Assembly: GCF_003385395.1 (NCBI RefSeq)
Contig: NZ_QNUG01000007.1
Coordinates: forward strand, 58,022-122,021
Direction of reading: 5' to 3'
From: Epilithonimonas hispanica
GTDB lineage: Bacteria; Bacteroidota; Bacteroidia; Flavobacteriales; Weeksellaceae
Length of the DNA stretch: 64,000 nucleotides
This document shows positions 37,737 to 47,233 of the stretch, in pieces. Positions within the stretch are counted from its first letter, which is position 1; the number at the start of each line of letters is the position of its first letter. The notes under the pieces were generated by a model, which worked only from the letters and a program-made list of their open reading frames with translations, did not search any database and had not been told where the DNA came from. The position numbers and the translations under genes were made by a program.

Positions 37737-38690
37737 ATGATTAATATTGCAGCAATAGAGTATTATTTGCCCAAAAATATATTAACCAACGAAGATATAT
37801 CAAAGGAATTCCCAGAATGGAGTGCTGAAAAAATCAAAGCCAAGATAGGTGTAGAATCCAGACATATCGCAGATGAGTCTGAGACCGCTTTGGATTTGGC
37901 TTTTCAGGCTTGTGAGAAACTTTTTGAAAAATACGACAAAAGCAAAGTAGATTTTATTTTATTCTGCACGCAGAGTCCAGATTATTTCCTACCTACAACG
38001 GCTTGTATTTTACAGGACAAATTAGGTCTTGCCAAGAACATTGGCGCATTAGATTTTAACCTGGGCTGTTCTGGATTCGTTTACGGGTTGACGTTAGCAC
38101 AAGGACTTATTGCGTCTGGCGTGGCAAAAAATATCTTATTGGTTACCGCCGAAACTTACAGCAAGTTTTTGGATAAAAATGACAAATCCAACAGAACTAT
38201 TTTTGGAGATGGAGCAGCTGTAACGATTGTTGAAAAAGATGATTCTAAGGAGCATTATCAATTTTCTGTAGGTACAGACGGTAGCGGATTCAATAATCTG
38301 ATTGTAGAAAAAGGCGCTTCCCGAAATCAAACAGAGGAACAACCAACCCTTTTTATGAAAGGACCTAAGATTTTCACTTTTGCTGTAGAAAACATCCCGA
38401 CTTTGATCCAGGATACTCTTAAAAAGAACAAACTCAAATTGGACGAAATCGACTTATTCGTTTTCCACCAGGCGAGTTCTTATATGTTGAATTATCTCAG
38501 AAACCTTTGTAATATCCCAGAAGAAAAATTCTTCGTGGATATGAAAAACATTGGTAATACAGTCTCTGCAAGCATTCCTATTGCTCTGAAACTGGCTTTT
38601 GATCAAGGCAAAATAAAAGAAGGTTTCAAAGTAATGGTCGCAGGATTTGGCGTTGGCTATTCTTGGGGAGCCGGAATTTTGGAGTTTTAA
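37737..38690 (+). CDS. 3-oxoacyl-ACP synthase III family protein (stand-alone KAS III)
   Basis: A 317-residue thiolase-fold enzyme. The catalytic triad of FabH-type condensing enzymes is visible: C111 in DFNLGCSGFVYGL, H244 in FVFHQASSYM and N274 in NIGNTVSASIPIAL. C-terminal VAGFGVGYSWGAGILEF is typical. KAS III proteins join an acyl-CoA to malonyl-ACP or catalyse related acyl transfers. The gene is embedded between glycosyltransferase genes rather than near fatty-acid genes, so it may prepare or attach an unusual acyl group for the surface glycan. It is not obviously the housekeeping FabH, which tends to sit with rpmF/plsX. Confidence 0.9.
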   Translation: MINIAAIEYYLPKNILTNEDISKEFPEWSAEKIKAKIGVESRHIADESETALDLAFQACEKLFEKYDKSKVDFILFCTQSPDYFLPTTACILQDKLGLAKNIGALDFNLGCSGFVYGLTLAQGLIASGVAKNILLVTAETYSKFLDKNDKSNRTIFGDGAAVTIVEKDDSKEHYQFSVGTDGSGFNNLIVEKGASRNQTEEQPTLFMKGPKIFTFAVENIPTLIQDTLKKNKLKLDEIDLFVFHQASSYMLNYLRNLCNIPEEKFFVDMKNIGNTVSASIPIALKLAFDQGKIKEGFKVMVAGFGVGYSWGAGILEF

Positions 38691-38699
38691 TCAAAATCA

Positions 38700-39845
38700 T
38701 TGAAAAAAAAAATACTTATCAGAATTGGTTCTCTTCGTCACGGAGGCGCAGAGAAAGTTCTGGTGACTTTTCTTAAAAATCTTCCTAAAGATAAGTACGA
38801 GGTTGACCTTCTGCTCAATCTCTACTCAGGAAAATACTTGGTAGAAGTTCCTGATTGGGTGAATGTGATGTACCTGAACCGTGGCGAAATGATCACAACC
38901 AATCGCCCAAAGGATTTACCAAAAAAAGCTTATCGTGTTGTTTACCAGCAACTTTTAAAGAAGTATCCAAAAATCCTTTACCGAAGAAAACTCAAGAAAA
39001 AGCAATACGATATTGAGTTTGCTGCCATTCATGGTTTTATGGACGAAGTACTGAACAGTCCTTTGAAATCTTCTAAAAAACTAATGTGGATTCATAACGA
39101 TCTCACGCAAGTCAGTGGTTATACTCCAGAAAAAATCAGACGTTTTTTCCATTATGACAAAGTGATGGTGATTTCTGAAAAGATTCAGGAGACTTTCTTA
39201 TCATTAGCCAAAAATGAAGAAGAGAAATCCAAAATCGTTAGAATTTACAATCCACTTGACACAGAAGAAATTCTTACTAAAGCTGAAAAGCCTGTTATCA
39301 ATTATGAATTCGATAATAACATCCCGTCTTTCATTTCCGTAGGAACCGTCTTTCCACAGAAAGGATTTGACCGCTTGTTGAAAGCTCACAAAAGACTTTT
39401 GGATGAAGGTTTTCAACATAAAGTTTTAATCGTTGGCGATGGTTATGATTTTGAAAATGTTAAGAAATTAAAAACAGAACTTGGCATTGACAAAACAGCA
39501 ATAATGTTGGGATTTACAGATAATCCTTATCCTTATTTCAAAGCGGCAGATTTTTATATTTTAAGTTCCAGATACGAAGGTTTTCCGACCGTTTTATTTG
39601 AAGCAATCACTCTGAAAAAGAACATCATTGCAACAGATGTTTCTGGCGTGAAAGAAATGCTGGAAAATGGCAATCTTGGTTTGGTTACAGAAAACTCGGA
39701 AGACGGAATCTACAAAGGAATGAAAGAAGCGTTGACCAATTCAGAAAATTTTCAAAACTATCAGGATCGTCTACAGAATTATGAAATGCCATTCAATCTA
39801 AAAAACTCTGTCAACAAGATTATGAAAATCATTGATAATTTGTAA
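38700..39845 (+). CDS. Family 4 glycosyltransferase
   Basis: A 381-residue GT-B enzyme starting at a TTG (MKKKILIRIGSLRHGGAEKV). The donor domain has FISVGTVFPQKGFDRLLKAH, LIVGDGYDFENVKKL and LSSRYEGFPTVLFEAITLKK (EX7E motif). It is similar along its whole length to the GT4 protein at 35917. It follows the KAS III gene by 9 bases, suggesting co-transcription. Sugar unknown. Confidence 0.92.
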   Translation: MKKKILIRIGSLRHGGAEKVLVTFLKNLPKDKYEVDLLLNLYSGKYLVEVPDWVNVMYLNRGEMITTNRPKDLPKKAYRVVYQQLLKKYPKILYRRKLKKKQYDIEFAAIHGFMDEVLNSPLKSSKKLMWIHNDLTQVSGYTPEKIRRFFHYDKVMVISEKIQETFLSLAKNEEEKSKIVRIYNPLDTEEILTKAEKPVINYEFDNNIPSFISVGTVFPQKGFDRLLKAHKRLLDEGFQHKVLIVGDGYDFENVKKLKTELGIDKTAIMLGFTDNPYPYFKAADFYILSSRYEGFPTVLFEAITLKKNIIATDVSGVKEMLENGNLGLVTENSEDGIYKGMKEALTNSENFQNYQDRLQNYEMPFNLKNSVNKIMKIIDNL

Positions 39846-39896
39846 TAGACAGTTTAATGTAAGAATATCAATCAAAAATATTCCTATTTTTACACT

Positions 39897-40448
39897 ATGG
39901 GTTATTCTATCATTCAAAAAGATTTTTACAGAGAAAGTGGAAAATACTTGTCTGGTTTTCAGATTCTGAAAAGGTGTTTTAGTCCTAACCTTCACTACAT
40001 TTATATCTTTAGAAAAACTCAAAAAAATTATAAAAAACCGATTATTGGCTTGTTTTATAAACTGGTTCTCCGTCATTACCAAATCAAATACGGTTTCCAA
40101 ATCTATCCCGAAACTCAGATTGGGGAGGGTTTATATTTGGGACATTGGGGACAATTGGTGATTAACCCAAAAACTAAAATCGGAAAAAACTGTAATATCG
40201 CCCAAGGTGTAACCATTGCCCAAGCCAATCGTGGAAAAAACGAAGGTGTTCCCGAGATTGGAAACGAGGTTTGGATTGGTCCCAATGCTGTCATTGTAGG
40301 CAATATTAAAATTGGCAACAATGTTTTAATTGCGCCTAATGCTTATGTGAATACAGATGTACCAGACAATTCTCTGGTTTTGGGAAACCCAGCAGTCATC
40401 ACTCCAAAAACAAATGCGACAGAAAGCTATATTAATAATAAGGTTTAA
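39897..40448 (+). CDS. Serine acetyltransferase-like hexapeptide acyltransferase
   Basis: A 183-residue CysE-like protein. The N-terminal helical part (1-70) is followed by the beta-helix with IYPETQIGEGLYLGHWGQLV, KIGKNCNIAQGVTIAQANRG, EVWIGPNAVIVGNIKIGNNV and the end LVLGNPAVI. H in LGHWG corresponds to a catalytic position of CysE. Such short CysE-like proteins in polysaccharide loci often acetylate sugars rather than serine. The ATG lies only a few bases after a TATTTTTA -7-like sequence, so the leader is extremely short or absent. Confidence 0.85.
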   Translation: MGYSIIQKDFYRESGKYLSGFQILKRCFSPNLHYIYIFRKTQKNYKKPIIGLFYKLVLRHYQIKYGFQIYPETQIGEGLYLGHWGQLVINPKTKIGKNCNIAQGVTIAQANRGKNEGVPEIGNEVWIGPNAVIVGNIKIGNNVLIAPNAYVNTDVPDNSLVLGNPAVITPKTNATESYINNKV

Positions 40449-40523
40449 ATTTTCTATCCTAGAAAAAATTATTAAAAAAAGTTAATTTACAGTCCATCAA
40501 AAAAATCATTAATTATTAAAGTT

Positions 40524-40531
40524 TATCTTTG
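40524..40531 (+). promoter_or_regulatory. -7 box of the Dpm1-like GT2 gene
   Basis: TATCTTTG is a perfect TAnnTTTG box 15 bases before the ATG at 40547. It overlaps an upstream in-frame TTG at 40529, which therefore is not the start. Confidence 0.55.
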
Positions 40532-40546
40532 CGGATTATTTGCCGG

Positions 40547-41263
40547 ATGAAGAAACTTGTCATTATTCCAACTTACAACGAAAAAGAAAACATCGAAAAA
40601 ATTATTTCGGCTGTTTTTGACTTGGACCAAGATTTCCATGTGCTAGTCGTTGACGATTCTTCTCCAGACGGAACAGCGGAAATTGTTAAAAAACTACGCG
40701 AAAAATATCCTCTTCAGCTTCATCTCACTATTAGAAAAATAAAAGATGGATTGGGCAAAGCCTATATCCACGGTTTTCAATGGGCCATTCATAACGAGTA
40801 TGATTACATTTTTGAGATGGACGCCGATTTTTCTCACAATCCAAAAGATTTAATCAAACTTTATGAAGCTTGTAAAAATGCGGATATGACAGTTGGTTCC
40901 AGATACTCGCAGGGTGTGAATGTAGTGAACTGGCCAATGGGTAGAGTTTTGTTATCTTATTTTGCATCAAAATATGTAAGATTTGTTCTCGGACTCCCGA
41001 TTCATGATACAACAGCTGGTTTTGTTTGTTTCAAAAAAGAAACACTGATTGCAATTGGATTAGACAAAATCAAACTGAAAGGCTACGGTTTCCAGGTGGA
41101 AATGAAATACCGCGTCTTCAAGAAAAATCTTAAAATTGTTGAAGTTCCTATCATCTTCACAGACAGAACCGAAGGCGAAAGCAAAATGAATGGCGGAATC
41201 ATAAAGGAAGCCATCTTCGGTGTTTTAAATCTAAAATGGAAAAATCTTATCGGTAAACTATAA
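40547..41263 (+). CDS. Polyprenol monophosphomannose synthase-like GT2
   Basis: A 238-residue Dpm1-like glycosyltransferase: KKLVIIPTYNEKENIEKIIS, VLVVDDSSPDGTAEI, GLGKAYIHGFQWAI, YIFEMDADFSHNPKDL with the DAD metal motif, and VGSRYSQG. No C-terminal membrane helices are present. Such enzymes load mannose or another sugar on polyprenyl phosphate for use outside the inner membrane. It is followed 2 bases later by a DUF4296 lipoprotein gene, then tgt and an LptF/G-like gene, an arrangement I recall as common in this lineage, so it belongs to the housekeeping set rather than the variable locus. Confidence 0.92.
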   Translation: MKKLVIIPTYNEKENIEKIISAVFDLDQDFHVLVVDDSSPDGTAEIVKKLREKYPLQLHLTIRKIKDGLGKAYIHGFQWAIHNEYDYIFEMDADFSHNPKDLIKLYEACKNADMTVGSRYSQGVNVVNWPMGRVLLSYFASKYVRFVLGLPIHDTTAGFVCFKKETLIAIGLDKIKLKGYGFQVEMKYRVFKKNLKIVEVPIIFTDRTEGESKMNGGIIKEAIFGVLNLKWKNLIGKL

Positions 41264-41265
41264 AT

Positions 41266-41637
41266 ATGAAATATTTATTTTACATATCGATGATTTCTTG
41301 CACATTGTCTTGCAATGAAGCTATCGAAAAACCCAAAGAGCTCTTGTCAGAAGATCAGATGTCCGAGATGATTGCAGATTTTGCGATTAATGATCAGCAA
41401 TATGTAATCGGAACAAATATCAATTCCGAAAATTCGACAAGATATATTCTAAAAAAACATAAGTTAAAAGGTGAACTCTTCACAAAAAGCTATGAATATT
41501 ACATGACAAAACCAGATATCATCAAAAATATTCTGGATGACGCACAGAAAATTATCATCGCAAAAGATCCAAAGGCTGACGGATTTATCAAGAAAAAATT
41601 GAAAGAAAGCGGTAATCTTCCGGCACAAGCAAGATAA
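41266..41637 (+). CDS. DUF4296 domain lipoprotein
   Basis: A 123-residue lipoprotein with a signal peptide and lipidated C16 (TLSC). The mature part has EDQMSEMIADFAINDQ followed by helices with FTKSYEYYMTKPDIIKNILDDA, the DUF4296 pattern. Function is not known. It is coupled to the Dpm1-like gene by a 2-base gap. Confidence 0.82.
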   Translation: MKYLFYISMISCTLSCNEAIEKPKELLSEDQMSEMIADFAINDQQYVIGTNINSENSTRYILKKHKLKGELFTKSYEYYMTKPDIIKNILDDAQKIIIAKDPKADGFIKKKLKESGNLPAQAR

Positions 41638-41702
41638 ATTATACAAACACAAGTTCCATTCGGCAAAACACAATAGTCGAAGGCGAAATTTAAGATATAC
41701 GA

Positions 41703-42833
41703 ATGAAATTTTTTGAAATCGAAAAAACTTCAGAATCCAAAGCAAGAGCTGGAGTCATCACAACAGACCATGGACAGATTCAAACCCCAATTTTTATGCC
41801 GGTTGGAACTGTTGCGTCTGTAAAAACCGTTCATCAAAGAGAACTAAAGGAAGATATAAAAGCCCAGATTATTTTAGGTAACACTTATCACTTGATGCTT
41901 CGTCCTACAATGGATATTATGGAGCAAGCTGGTGGACTTCACAAGTTTATGAATTGGGACAGACCAATCCTGACAGATTCTGGTGGTTATCAGGTTTTTT
42001 CTTTGGCAAAAAGCAGAAAGATTACAGAAGAGGGTGTGAAATTCAAATCGCATATTGATGGAAGTTTACGTTTTATGTCTCCTGAGGTTTCTATGCAAAT
42101 CCAAAGACAAATTGGAGCTGATATTTTTATGGCTTTTGATGAATGTATAGCTTACCCTAGCGATTATAATGCTGTAAAAACATCGATGGAACTCACCCAC
42201 CGTTGGTTGAAAAGATGTATCGATTGGACTGAAGAAAACAAAGAATTGTACGATCACAAACAACGATTGTTCCCAATTGTTCAGGGTTCTTGTTTTTCTG
42301 ATTTGAGAAAAATTTCGGCTGAAGTGATTTCTGAAGCTGGCGCAGAAGGTAACGCTATTGGTGGACTTTCCGTTGGAGAACCAGAAGAAGAGATGTATAG
42401 AATCACGAATGAAGTTACGGATATCCTTCCAAAAGATAAACCACGATATCTTATGGGCGTTGGAACACCTTGGAACATCATAGAAAGCATTGGTTTTGGT
42501 GTAGATATGATGGATTGCGTAATGCCAACTAGAAATGCAAGAAATGCAATGCTCTTCACTTGGCAAGGTGTGATGAATATGAAAAACGAAAAATGGAAAA
42601 CCGATTTTTCTCCTTTGGATGAGTTTGGGACCAGTTTTGTGGATCAGGAATACACCAAAGCTTATGTAAGACACCTTTTCGTAGCGAAAGAATATCTTGC
42701 AAAACAGATTGCATCAATTCATAATTTGGCATTTTATCTGGACTTGGTAAAAGTAGCGAGAGAGCATATTATTGCTGGAGATTTTTATCAATGGAAAGAG
42801 CAGATTATCCCTCAATTGAAGAAACGCCTGTAA
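41703..42833 (+). CDS. tgt: tRNA-guanine(34) transglycosylase
   Basis: A 376-residue TIM-barrel enzyme that replaces guanine 34 with preQ1 in tRNAs for Asp, Asn, His and Tyr. Motifs: GTVASVKTVHQREL, LGNTYHLMLRP, LTDSGGYQVFSLA (first catalytic Asp), GGLSVGEPEEEMYRI and GVDMMDCVMPTRNARN (second catalytic Asp). The usual zinc motif CxCxxC near the C-terminus is absent: the segment reads DEFGTSFVDQEYTKAYVRHL. The histidine ligand of SIHNLAFY is kept. I recall the same Cys-poor form in other Bacteroidetes, so it is probably a lineage trait. Confidence 0.96.
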   Translation: MKFFEIEKTSESKARAGVITTDHGQIQTPIFMPVGTVASVKTVHQRELKEDIKAQIILGNTYHLMLRPTMDIMEQAGGLHKFMNWDRPILTDSGGYQVFSLAKSRKITEEGVKFKSHIDGSLRFMSPEVSMQIQRQIGADIFMAFDECIAYPSDYNAVKTSMELTHRWLKRCIDWTEENKELYDHKQRLFPIVQGSCFSDLRKISAEVISEAGAEGNAIGGLSVGEPEEEMYRITNEVTDILPKDKPRYLMGVGTPWNIIESIGFGVDMMDCVMPTRNARNAMLFTWQGVMNMKNEKWKTDFSPLDEFGTSFVDQEYTKAYVRHLFVAKEYLAKQIASIHNLAFYLDLVKVAREHIIAGDFYQWKEQIIPQLKKRL

Positions 42834-42881
42834 TCAATATTTAAGAAAAGTAATCAATCATCATTTATCAATTATAGAACG

Positions 42882-43976
42882 ATGAAAATCATAGATCTTT
42901 ACGTCATCAAAAAATATTTGGGAACCCTCATTTTTATGTTGGCGCTGTTGTCTATCATTATTATGGTTGTGGATGTGCAGGCAAAAACGCCTAGGATTGA
43001 GAGCAACGGATTTACAGTTGGTTATTTTCTACTTAATTTCTATCCGTTTTGGATTTTGAATTTGATTTTGACATTTATGTCTATTCTCGTTTTTATCACG
43101 GTAATTTTCTTCACTTCCAGAATGGCAAACAACACAGAGATTGTTGCCATCATCAGCAGTGGAGCCAGTTTTCATAGATTTTCTAGACCGTATCTCATCA
43201 CATCTTTGCTCATATTTTTTGTTACACTAGCAATCAATCACTTTATTTTACCGTGGTCTAACATCAAAAAAAATGTCTTAGAGCCTTATACTTACAACGC
43301 TGTAAACAAGGAGAAAATGCTTGGAAATATGAGCATTGCGTCCAACATTAGTACTACCGATTATATTTTTGTAAACAGCTATAACAAAAAAGAAAACCGT
43401 GGATCTGGATATATGTATCAGAAATTTGATAAAAACAAAAAATTGGTTTATCAGATTTCTGCAATGGATATCCAATGGGATGTGAAGAAAAAACATTTCG
43501 TGATTAACAATTACACAGAAAGAACAGCTGGAAAAAATGACACAGAAATCTTAGGACAAGGAGCCACTAAAATTCAGGATTTCAAACTGCCTCCTTCCGA
43601 GTTATTTCCTGATAAATTGGTCGCTCAAAACAAAACCACACCCGAATTATTAACCATGATAGAACGGGAGAAAGCAAAAGGAAACAACAACGTAACATCC
43701 TTCTACAACGAGCTTTACCAAAGAACATCTATGCCAGTTTCTATTATCATTTTGACGTTCTTAGGATTATCATTATCATCTCAGAAGAAACGTGGCGGAT
43801 TGGGGATTAACCTTGCATTAGGAATTGCATTAGCCTTTTTGTTCGTATTTTCGTTTCAGGTTTTGACTGTTGTTTCCGAAAACAAATCGTTACCACCATT
43901 ATTAGCAATGTGGCTACCGAATATTTTTTTCGCACCTATTGCGGCTTATCTCTACATCAAAAGAGCAAATCAGTAG
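42882..43976 (+). CDS. LptF/LptG family permease (YjgP/YjgQ)
   Basis: A 364-residue inner-membrane protein. Three N-terminal transmembrane helices (IIDLYVIKKYLGTLIFMLAL start), a periplasmic beta-jellyroll of about 150 residues, then helices near 285-360 (SIIILTFLGLSLSSQKKRGG). LptF/G with LptB extract lipopolysaccharide from the inner membrane and feed it to the transport bridge. Its end overlaps the birA stop on the other strand by 7 bases. Confidence 0.92.
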   Translation: MKIIDLYVIKKYLGTLIFMLALLSIIIMVVDVQAKTPRIESNGFTVGYFLLNFYPFWILNLILTFMSILVFITVIFFTSRMANNTEIVAIISSGASFHRFSRPYLITSLLIFFVTLAINHFILPWSNIKKNVLEPYTYNAVNKEKMLGNMSIASNISTTDYIFVNSYNKKENRGSGYMYQKFDKNKKLVYQISAMDIQWDVKKKHFVINNYTERTAGKNDTEILGQGATKIQDFKLPPSELFPDKLVAQNKTTPELLTMIEREKAKGNNNVTSFYNELYQRTSMPVSIIILTFLGLSLSSQKKRGGLGINLALGIALAFLFVFSFQVLTVVSENKSLPPLLAMWLPNIFFAPIAAYLYIKRANQ

Positions 43977-44680
43977 AGCAGTTCTATTTCTTTGTGAAAG
44001 AATTTTTGCAAACCATCATTTTCCAGTTCAATCCAAAGAAAACCATTTTTGTCAGCATTTTTGATAATGCCATTTTGTCTTACATTATTTTTTTGAAAGA
44101 CCGAAATCTCATCTTTTCTAAAAAGAGAATTATTGTAAATATTTAGAATTTCTTCTTCTGAATCAATCTGTTCTATTTTTGAAATTAAGTATTGATGAAA
44201 TTGAGTGGCGAAATCTTTTAAGTCAAAACTTAATCCTGTGATAGACAAGATAGAACCAGCTTTTGGAAGATGAGAAAAATCGTTTTGAAGAATATTAATT
44301 CCAATCCCAATGATATAATATTCTTTTTTCGCTACTTTTTTCTTTTCGATGAGGATGCCACAAATCTTTTTTCCATTCAGGATAATATCGTTGGGCCACT
44401 TTATTTCAACATTTCCATTTGTCAGATTGGCAAGAAAATTCCGAACAATAATCGCGGTATAATAATTGAGGAATGTATCGGAAATATTGATCTTTGAAGT
44501 TTTTATAGCAAGGGAATAAGCTAGGTTTTGATTTGGAACCACTTTCCAAATGTTACCATATTGTCCACGACCTTGTGTCTGATTAAAAGTAAAAACAGCA
44601 GTTGGTTCGTCTTCATTCAAAAGCAGGATAATTTCGTCGTTTGTAGAAAAACAATTTTCGAGATGGAATAATTGGCTCAT
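43970..44680 (-). CDS. birA: Biotin-[acetyl-CoA-carboxylase] ligase
   Basis: A 236-residue biotin protein ligase of the catalytic-domain-only type, without the N-terminal DNA-binding domain of E. coli BirA. It has FNQTQGRGQYGNIWKV (biotin/AMP-binding GRGR-like loop), VEIKWPNDIILNGKKICGILIE and YYIIGIGINIL. It attaches biotin to carboxylase carrier proteins. Divergently placed from rsfS, with promoters for both in the 88-base gap. Confidence 0.93.
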   Translation of the reverse strand: MSQLFHLENCFSTNDEIILLLNEDEPTAVFTFNQTQGRGQYGNIWKVVPNQNLAYSLAIKTSKINISDTFLNYYTAIIVRNFLANLTNGNVEIKWPNDIILNGKKICGILIEKKKVAKKEYYIIGIGINILQNDFSHLPKAGSILSITGLSFDLKDFATQFHQYLISKIEQIDSEEEILNIYNNSLFRKDEISVFQKNNVRQNGIIKNADKNGFLWIELENDGLQKFFHKEIELLY

Positions 44681-44739
44681 TTATGAAAACTTTAAGAGAT
44701 AATAAACATGAGAAACAAAAGATAAATAGATAAAAATCA

Positions 44740-44747
44740 ATAAATTT
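44740..44747 (+). promoter_or_regulatory. -7 box of the rsfS-ftsH operon
   Basis: TAAATTTG is a full match to TAnnTTTG, 21 bases before the rsfS ATG. No TTG is seen at -33. Confidence 0.5.
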
Positions 44748-44768
44748 GCAAATTAGACAATTTTTTGA

Positions 44769-45131
44769 ATGAGTAAAATTACAGAAAAACAATTATTAAT
44801 CGACAAAATCGTAGATTCGATTCAAGATACAAAAGGTGAGGACATCTTGGTTTTTGACCTATCAGGCATAGAAAATGCAGCAGCAGAAACATTTATTATC
44901 TGTAGTGCAAATTCGAACACACAAGTTTCTGCAATAGCAGGAAACATCCAAAAAAATGTAAGAAACGACCTTAACGACAGACCTTGGCACGTAGAGGGAA
45001 CAGAAAACTCTATGTGGGTTTTGGTAGATTACGTTTCTGTGGTTGTGCACATTTTCCAAAAAGAAATTCGCGAATACTATGACATCGAGGAACTTTGGGG
45101 AGATGCCAAAATCACGAAAATAGAAAGCTAA
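44769..45131 (+). CDS. rsfS: Ribosome silencing factor RsfS
   Basis: A 120-residue Iojap family protein that binds ribosomal protein uL14 and blocks joining of subunits in starved cells. It shows ILVFDLSGIENAAAETFIICSANSNTQVSAIA, broken by turns, DRPWHVEGTENSMWVLVDY and VVVHIFQKEIREYYDIEELWGDA-type sequence of the family. It opens a plus-strand operon with ftsH, LUD, cdsA and psd genes. Confidence 0.95.
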   Translation: MSKITEKQLLIDKIVDSIQDTKGEDILVFDLSGIENAAAETFIICSANSNTQVSAIAGNIQKNVRNDLNDRPWHVEGTENSMWVLVDYVSVVVHIFQKEIREYYDIEELWGDAKITKIES

Positions 45132-45173
45132 AAAAGATGCATCATTGCATCATCAATTTTTTAAAAAATAAGA

Positions 45174-47135
45174 ATGAATAACAAAGGATTCAACTGGTTT
45201 ATACCCGTTTTATTGGGACTCATTTTACTCATATTTCTTCCGGGACTTTTGGGAGATTCTATGGTGAAAAATATAGATGAAAAGGAGTTTTACACGCTTG
45301 TAGAAAAAGGCAAAGTGGGCGAAGTGATGGTCTATAGAGACAACTTCAAAGCCGATGTTTATCTTACAAAAACAGCTAAGGCAGAGTTACAAACCGGAGA
45401 GAAAAAGAGCGACCCTCTTTCTGTAATCAACATCAAACCAAATCCAGACTATGTCTTGACTTATGGTGATCTTAGATATTTCCAAGAGCGCTTTGAAAAC
45501 ATCAACTCCAAACTGCCAACACAGGCAAGAATGGAGTTTGGTAAAAGCCAAAGTGGTTTTTCCGAATTGCTATTTACTTTAGCACTTTGGGGTGGGCTTT
45601 TTGCATTGCTTTATTTCTTTATTTTCAGAAAGATGGGCGGTGGTGCTGGAGGTCCCGGTGGACAAATCTTCAGCATTGGAAAATCTAAAGCCAAATTATT
45701 TGACGAAAAGGACAAACTGCAAGTAACTTTCAAAGATGTTGCAGGATTGGAAGGCGCCAAAGAGGAAGTTCAGGAAGTTGTTGATTTTTTGAAAAATTCT
45801 GAAAAATATACAAAATTGGGAGGTAAAATCCCAAAAGGTGTTCTTTTAGTTGGCCCTCCGGGAACTGGTAAAACTTTGCTAGCAAAAGCTGTTGCAGGTG
45901 AGGCTAAAGTTCCCTTCTTCTCACTTTCGGGCTCAGATTTCGTAGAAATGTTCGTGGGTGTTGGAGCATCTAGAGTTAGAGATCTTTTTGCTCAAGCTCG
46001 CGCAAAATCTCCAGCCATTATTTTCATTGATGAGATAGATGCTATTGGTAGAGCAAGAGGAAAAGGTGGATTCCAAGGCGGTAATGACGAACGCGAAAAC
46101 ACTCTTAACCAACTACTTACAGAAATGGATGGTTTTGGTACAGATGTAAACGTTATCGTAATGGCTGCTACAAACCGTGCTGACATTCTGGATAAAGCAT
46201 TGATGAGAGCTGGACGTTTTGACCGTTCCATCTATGTAGATCTTCCTGAACTTCATGAGAGACAACAGATCTTTGAAGTTCATTTGAAAAAAATAAAGTT
46301 AGACGATTCTATCGATAGAGAATTCTTAGCAAAGCAAACCCCTGGTTTCAGTGGAGCAGACATTGCCAATGTTTGTAATGAAGCTGCACTTATTGCAGCA
46401 AGAAACTCTCACGAAGCTGTAAACAAACAAGACTTCTTGGATGCAGTGGACAGAATAATTGGTGGACTCGAAAAGAAAAATAAAGCCATCAAACCTTCCG
46501 AAAAAAGAAGAGTGGCTTTCCATGAGGCTGGTCACGCAACCATATCTTGGTTGGTAGAGCACGCGGCACCATTGCTTAAAGTAACTATCGTTCCAAGAGG
46601 ACGTTCTCTTGGAGCAGCTTGGTATCTTCCAGAAGAAAGACAGCTGACTACAACTCAACAGATGTTGGACGAGATTTGTGCAACTCTTGGAGGTAGAGCT
46701 GCAGAACAAGCTGTTTTTGGAAATATTTCTACAGGTGCTTTGTCAGATCTTGAAAGAGTAACAAAACAAGCTCAGGCAATGGTTACAATTTATGGACTGA
46801 ATGATAAAGTGGGAAATATCTCTTATTACGACAGTTCAGGACAGTCTGAATATAGTTTCGGAAAACCTTATTCTGAGCAAACGGCAAAATTAATTGACGA
46901 AGAAATTTCTAAATTAGTAGAAACTCAATATCAGAGAGCAATTACAATTCTTACTGAAAATAGAGACAAACTAGATGCTCTAGCTAATAAATTATTGGAA
47001 AAAGAAGTTATTTTCCGTGAAGACCTGGAAGAAATTTTCGGAAAAAGAGCTTGGGATCCAGAATTGACAGAAAAACCTGTATCAAGTATAGACAATCCTG
47101 CCGATGCTGGAAACGTCTTAAATACAGAGAGTTAA
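45174..47135 (+). CDS. ftsH: ATP-dependent zinc metalloprotease FtsH
   Basis: A 653-residue membrane protease that degrades membrane and short-lived cytoplasmic proteins. TM1 lies at about 7-26 and TM2 at about 126-148 ([20 protein letters not shown]). The AAA domain has Walker A GPPGTGKT (near 228), Walker [12 protein letters not shown] and the second region of homology [18 protein letters not shown]. The peptidase has the zinc motif HEAGH near 450 and [12 protein letters not shown] further on. The C-terminal tail is short. A strong terminator follows. Confidence 0.97.
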   Translation: MNNKGFNWFIPVLLGLILLIFLPGLLGDSMVKNIDEKEFYTLVEKGKVGEVMVYRDNFKADVYLTKTAKAELQTGEKKSDPLSVINIKPNPDYVLTYGDLRYFQERFENINSKLPTQARMEFGKSQSGFSELLFTLALWGGLFALLYFFIFRKMGGGAGGPGGQIFSIGKSKAKLFDEKDKLQVTFKDVAGLEGAKEEVQEVVDFLKNSEKYTKLGGKIPKGVLLVGPPGTGKTLLAKAVAGEAKVPFFSLSGSDFVEMFVGVGASRVRDLFAQARAKSPAIIFIDEIDAIGRARGKGGFQGGNDERENTLNQLLTEMDGFGTDVNVIVMAATNRADILDKALMRAGRFDRSIYVDLPELHERQQIFEVHLKKIKLDDSIDREFLAKQTPGFSGADIANVCNEAALIAARNSHEAVNKQDFLDAVDRIIGGLEKKNKAIKPSEKRRVAFHEAGHATISWLVEHAAPLLKVTIVPRGRSLGAAWYLPEERQLTTTQQMLDEICATLGGRAAEQAVFGNISTGALSDLERVTKQAQAMVTIYGLNDKVGNISYYDSSGQSEYSFGKPYSEQTAKLIDEEISKLVETQYQRAITILTENRDKLDALANKLLEKEVIFREDLEEIFGKRAWDPELTEKPVSSIDNPADAGNVLNTES

Positions 47136-47160
47136 TATAATTTAAGAATATATACAAAGA

Positions 47161-47189
47161 AAAAAATCCTAATTTGATTAGGATTTTTT
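47161..47189 (+). terminator. Terminator after ftsH
   Basis: A 13-bp perfect stem, AAAAAATCCTAAT (47161-47173) with ATTAGGATTTTTT (47177-47189), has a 3-base loop and a T run. It separates rsfS-ftsH from the LUD-cdsA-psd genes, which have their own -7 box. Confidence 0.85.
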
Positions 47190-47233
47190 TTATAAAACAA
47201 ATTTTTGGTTTTTAGAGTATTATAATAATTCTT

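Noticed and set aside
39860..39896. Leaderless start of the CysE-like gene as a special mechanism
   Set aside because: The -7-like sequence is TATTTTTA, not a full match, so the transcription start is too uncertain to claim a leaderless mRNA.
42066..42674. 202-codon minus-strand frame inside tgt
   Set aside because: Lies entirely opposite a clear tgt gene and shows no family motif.
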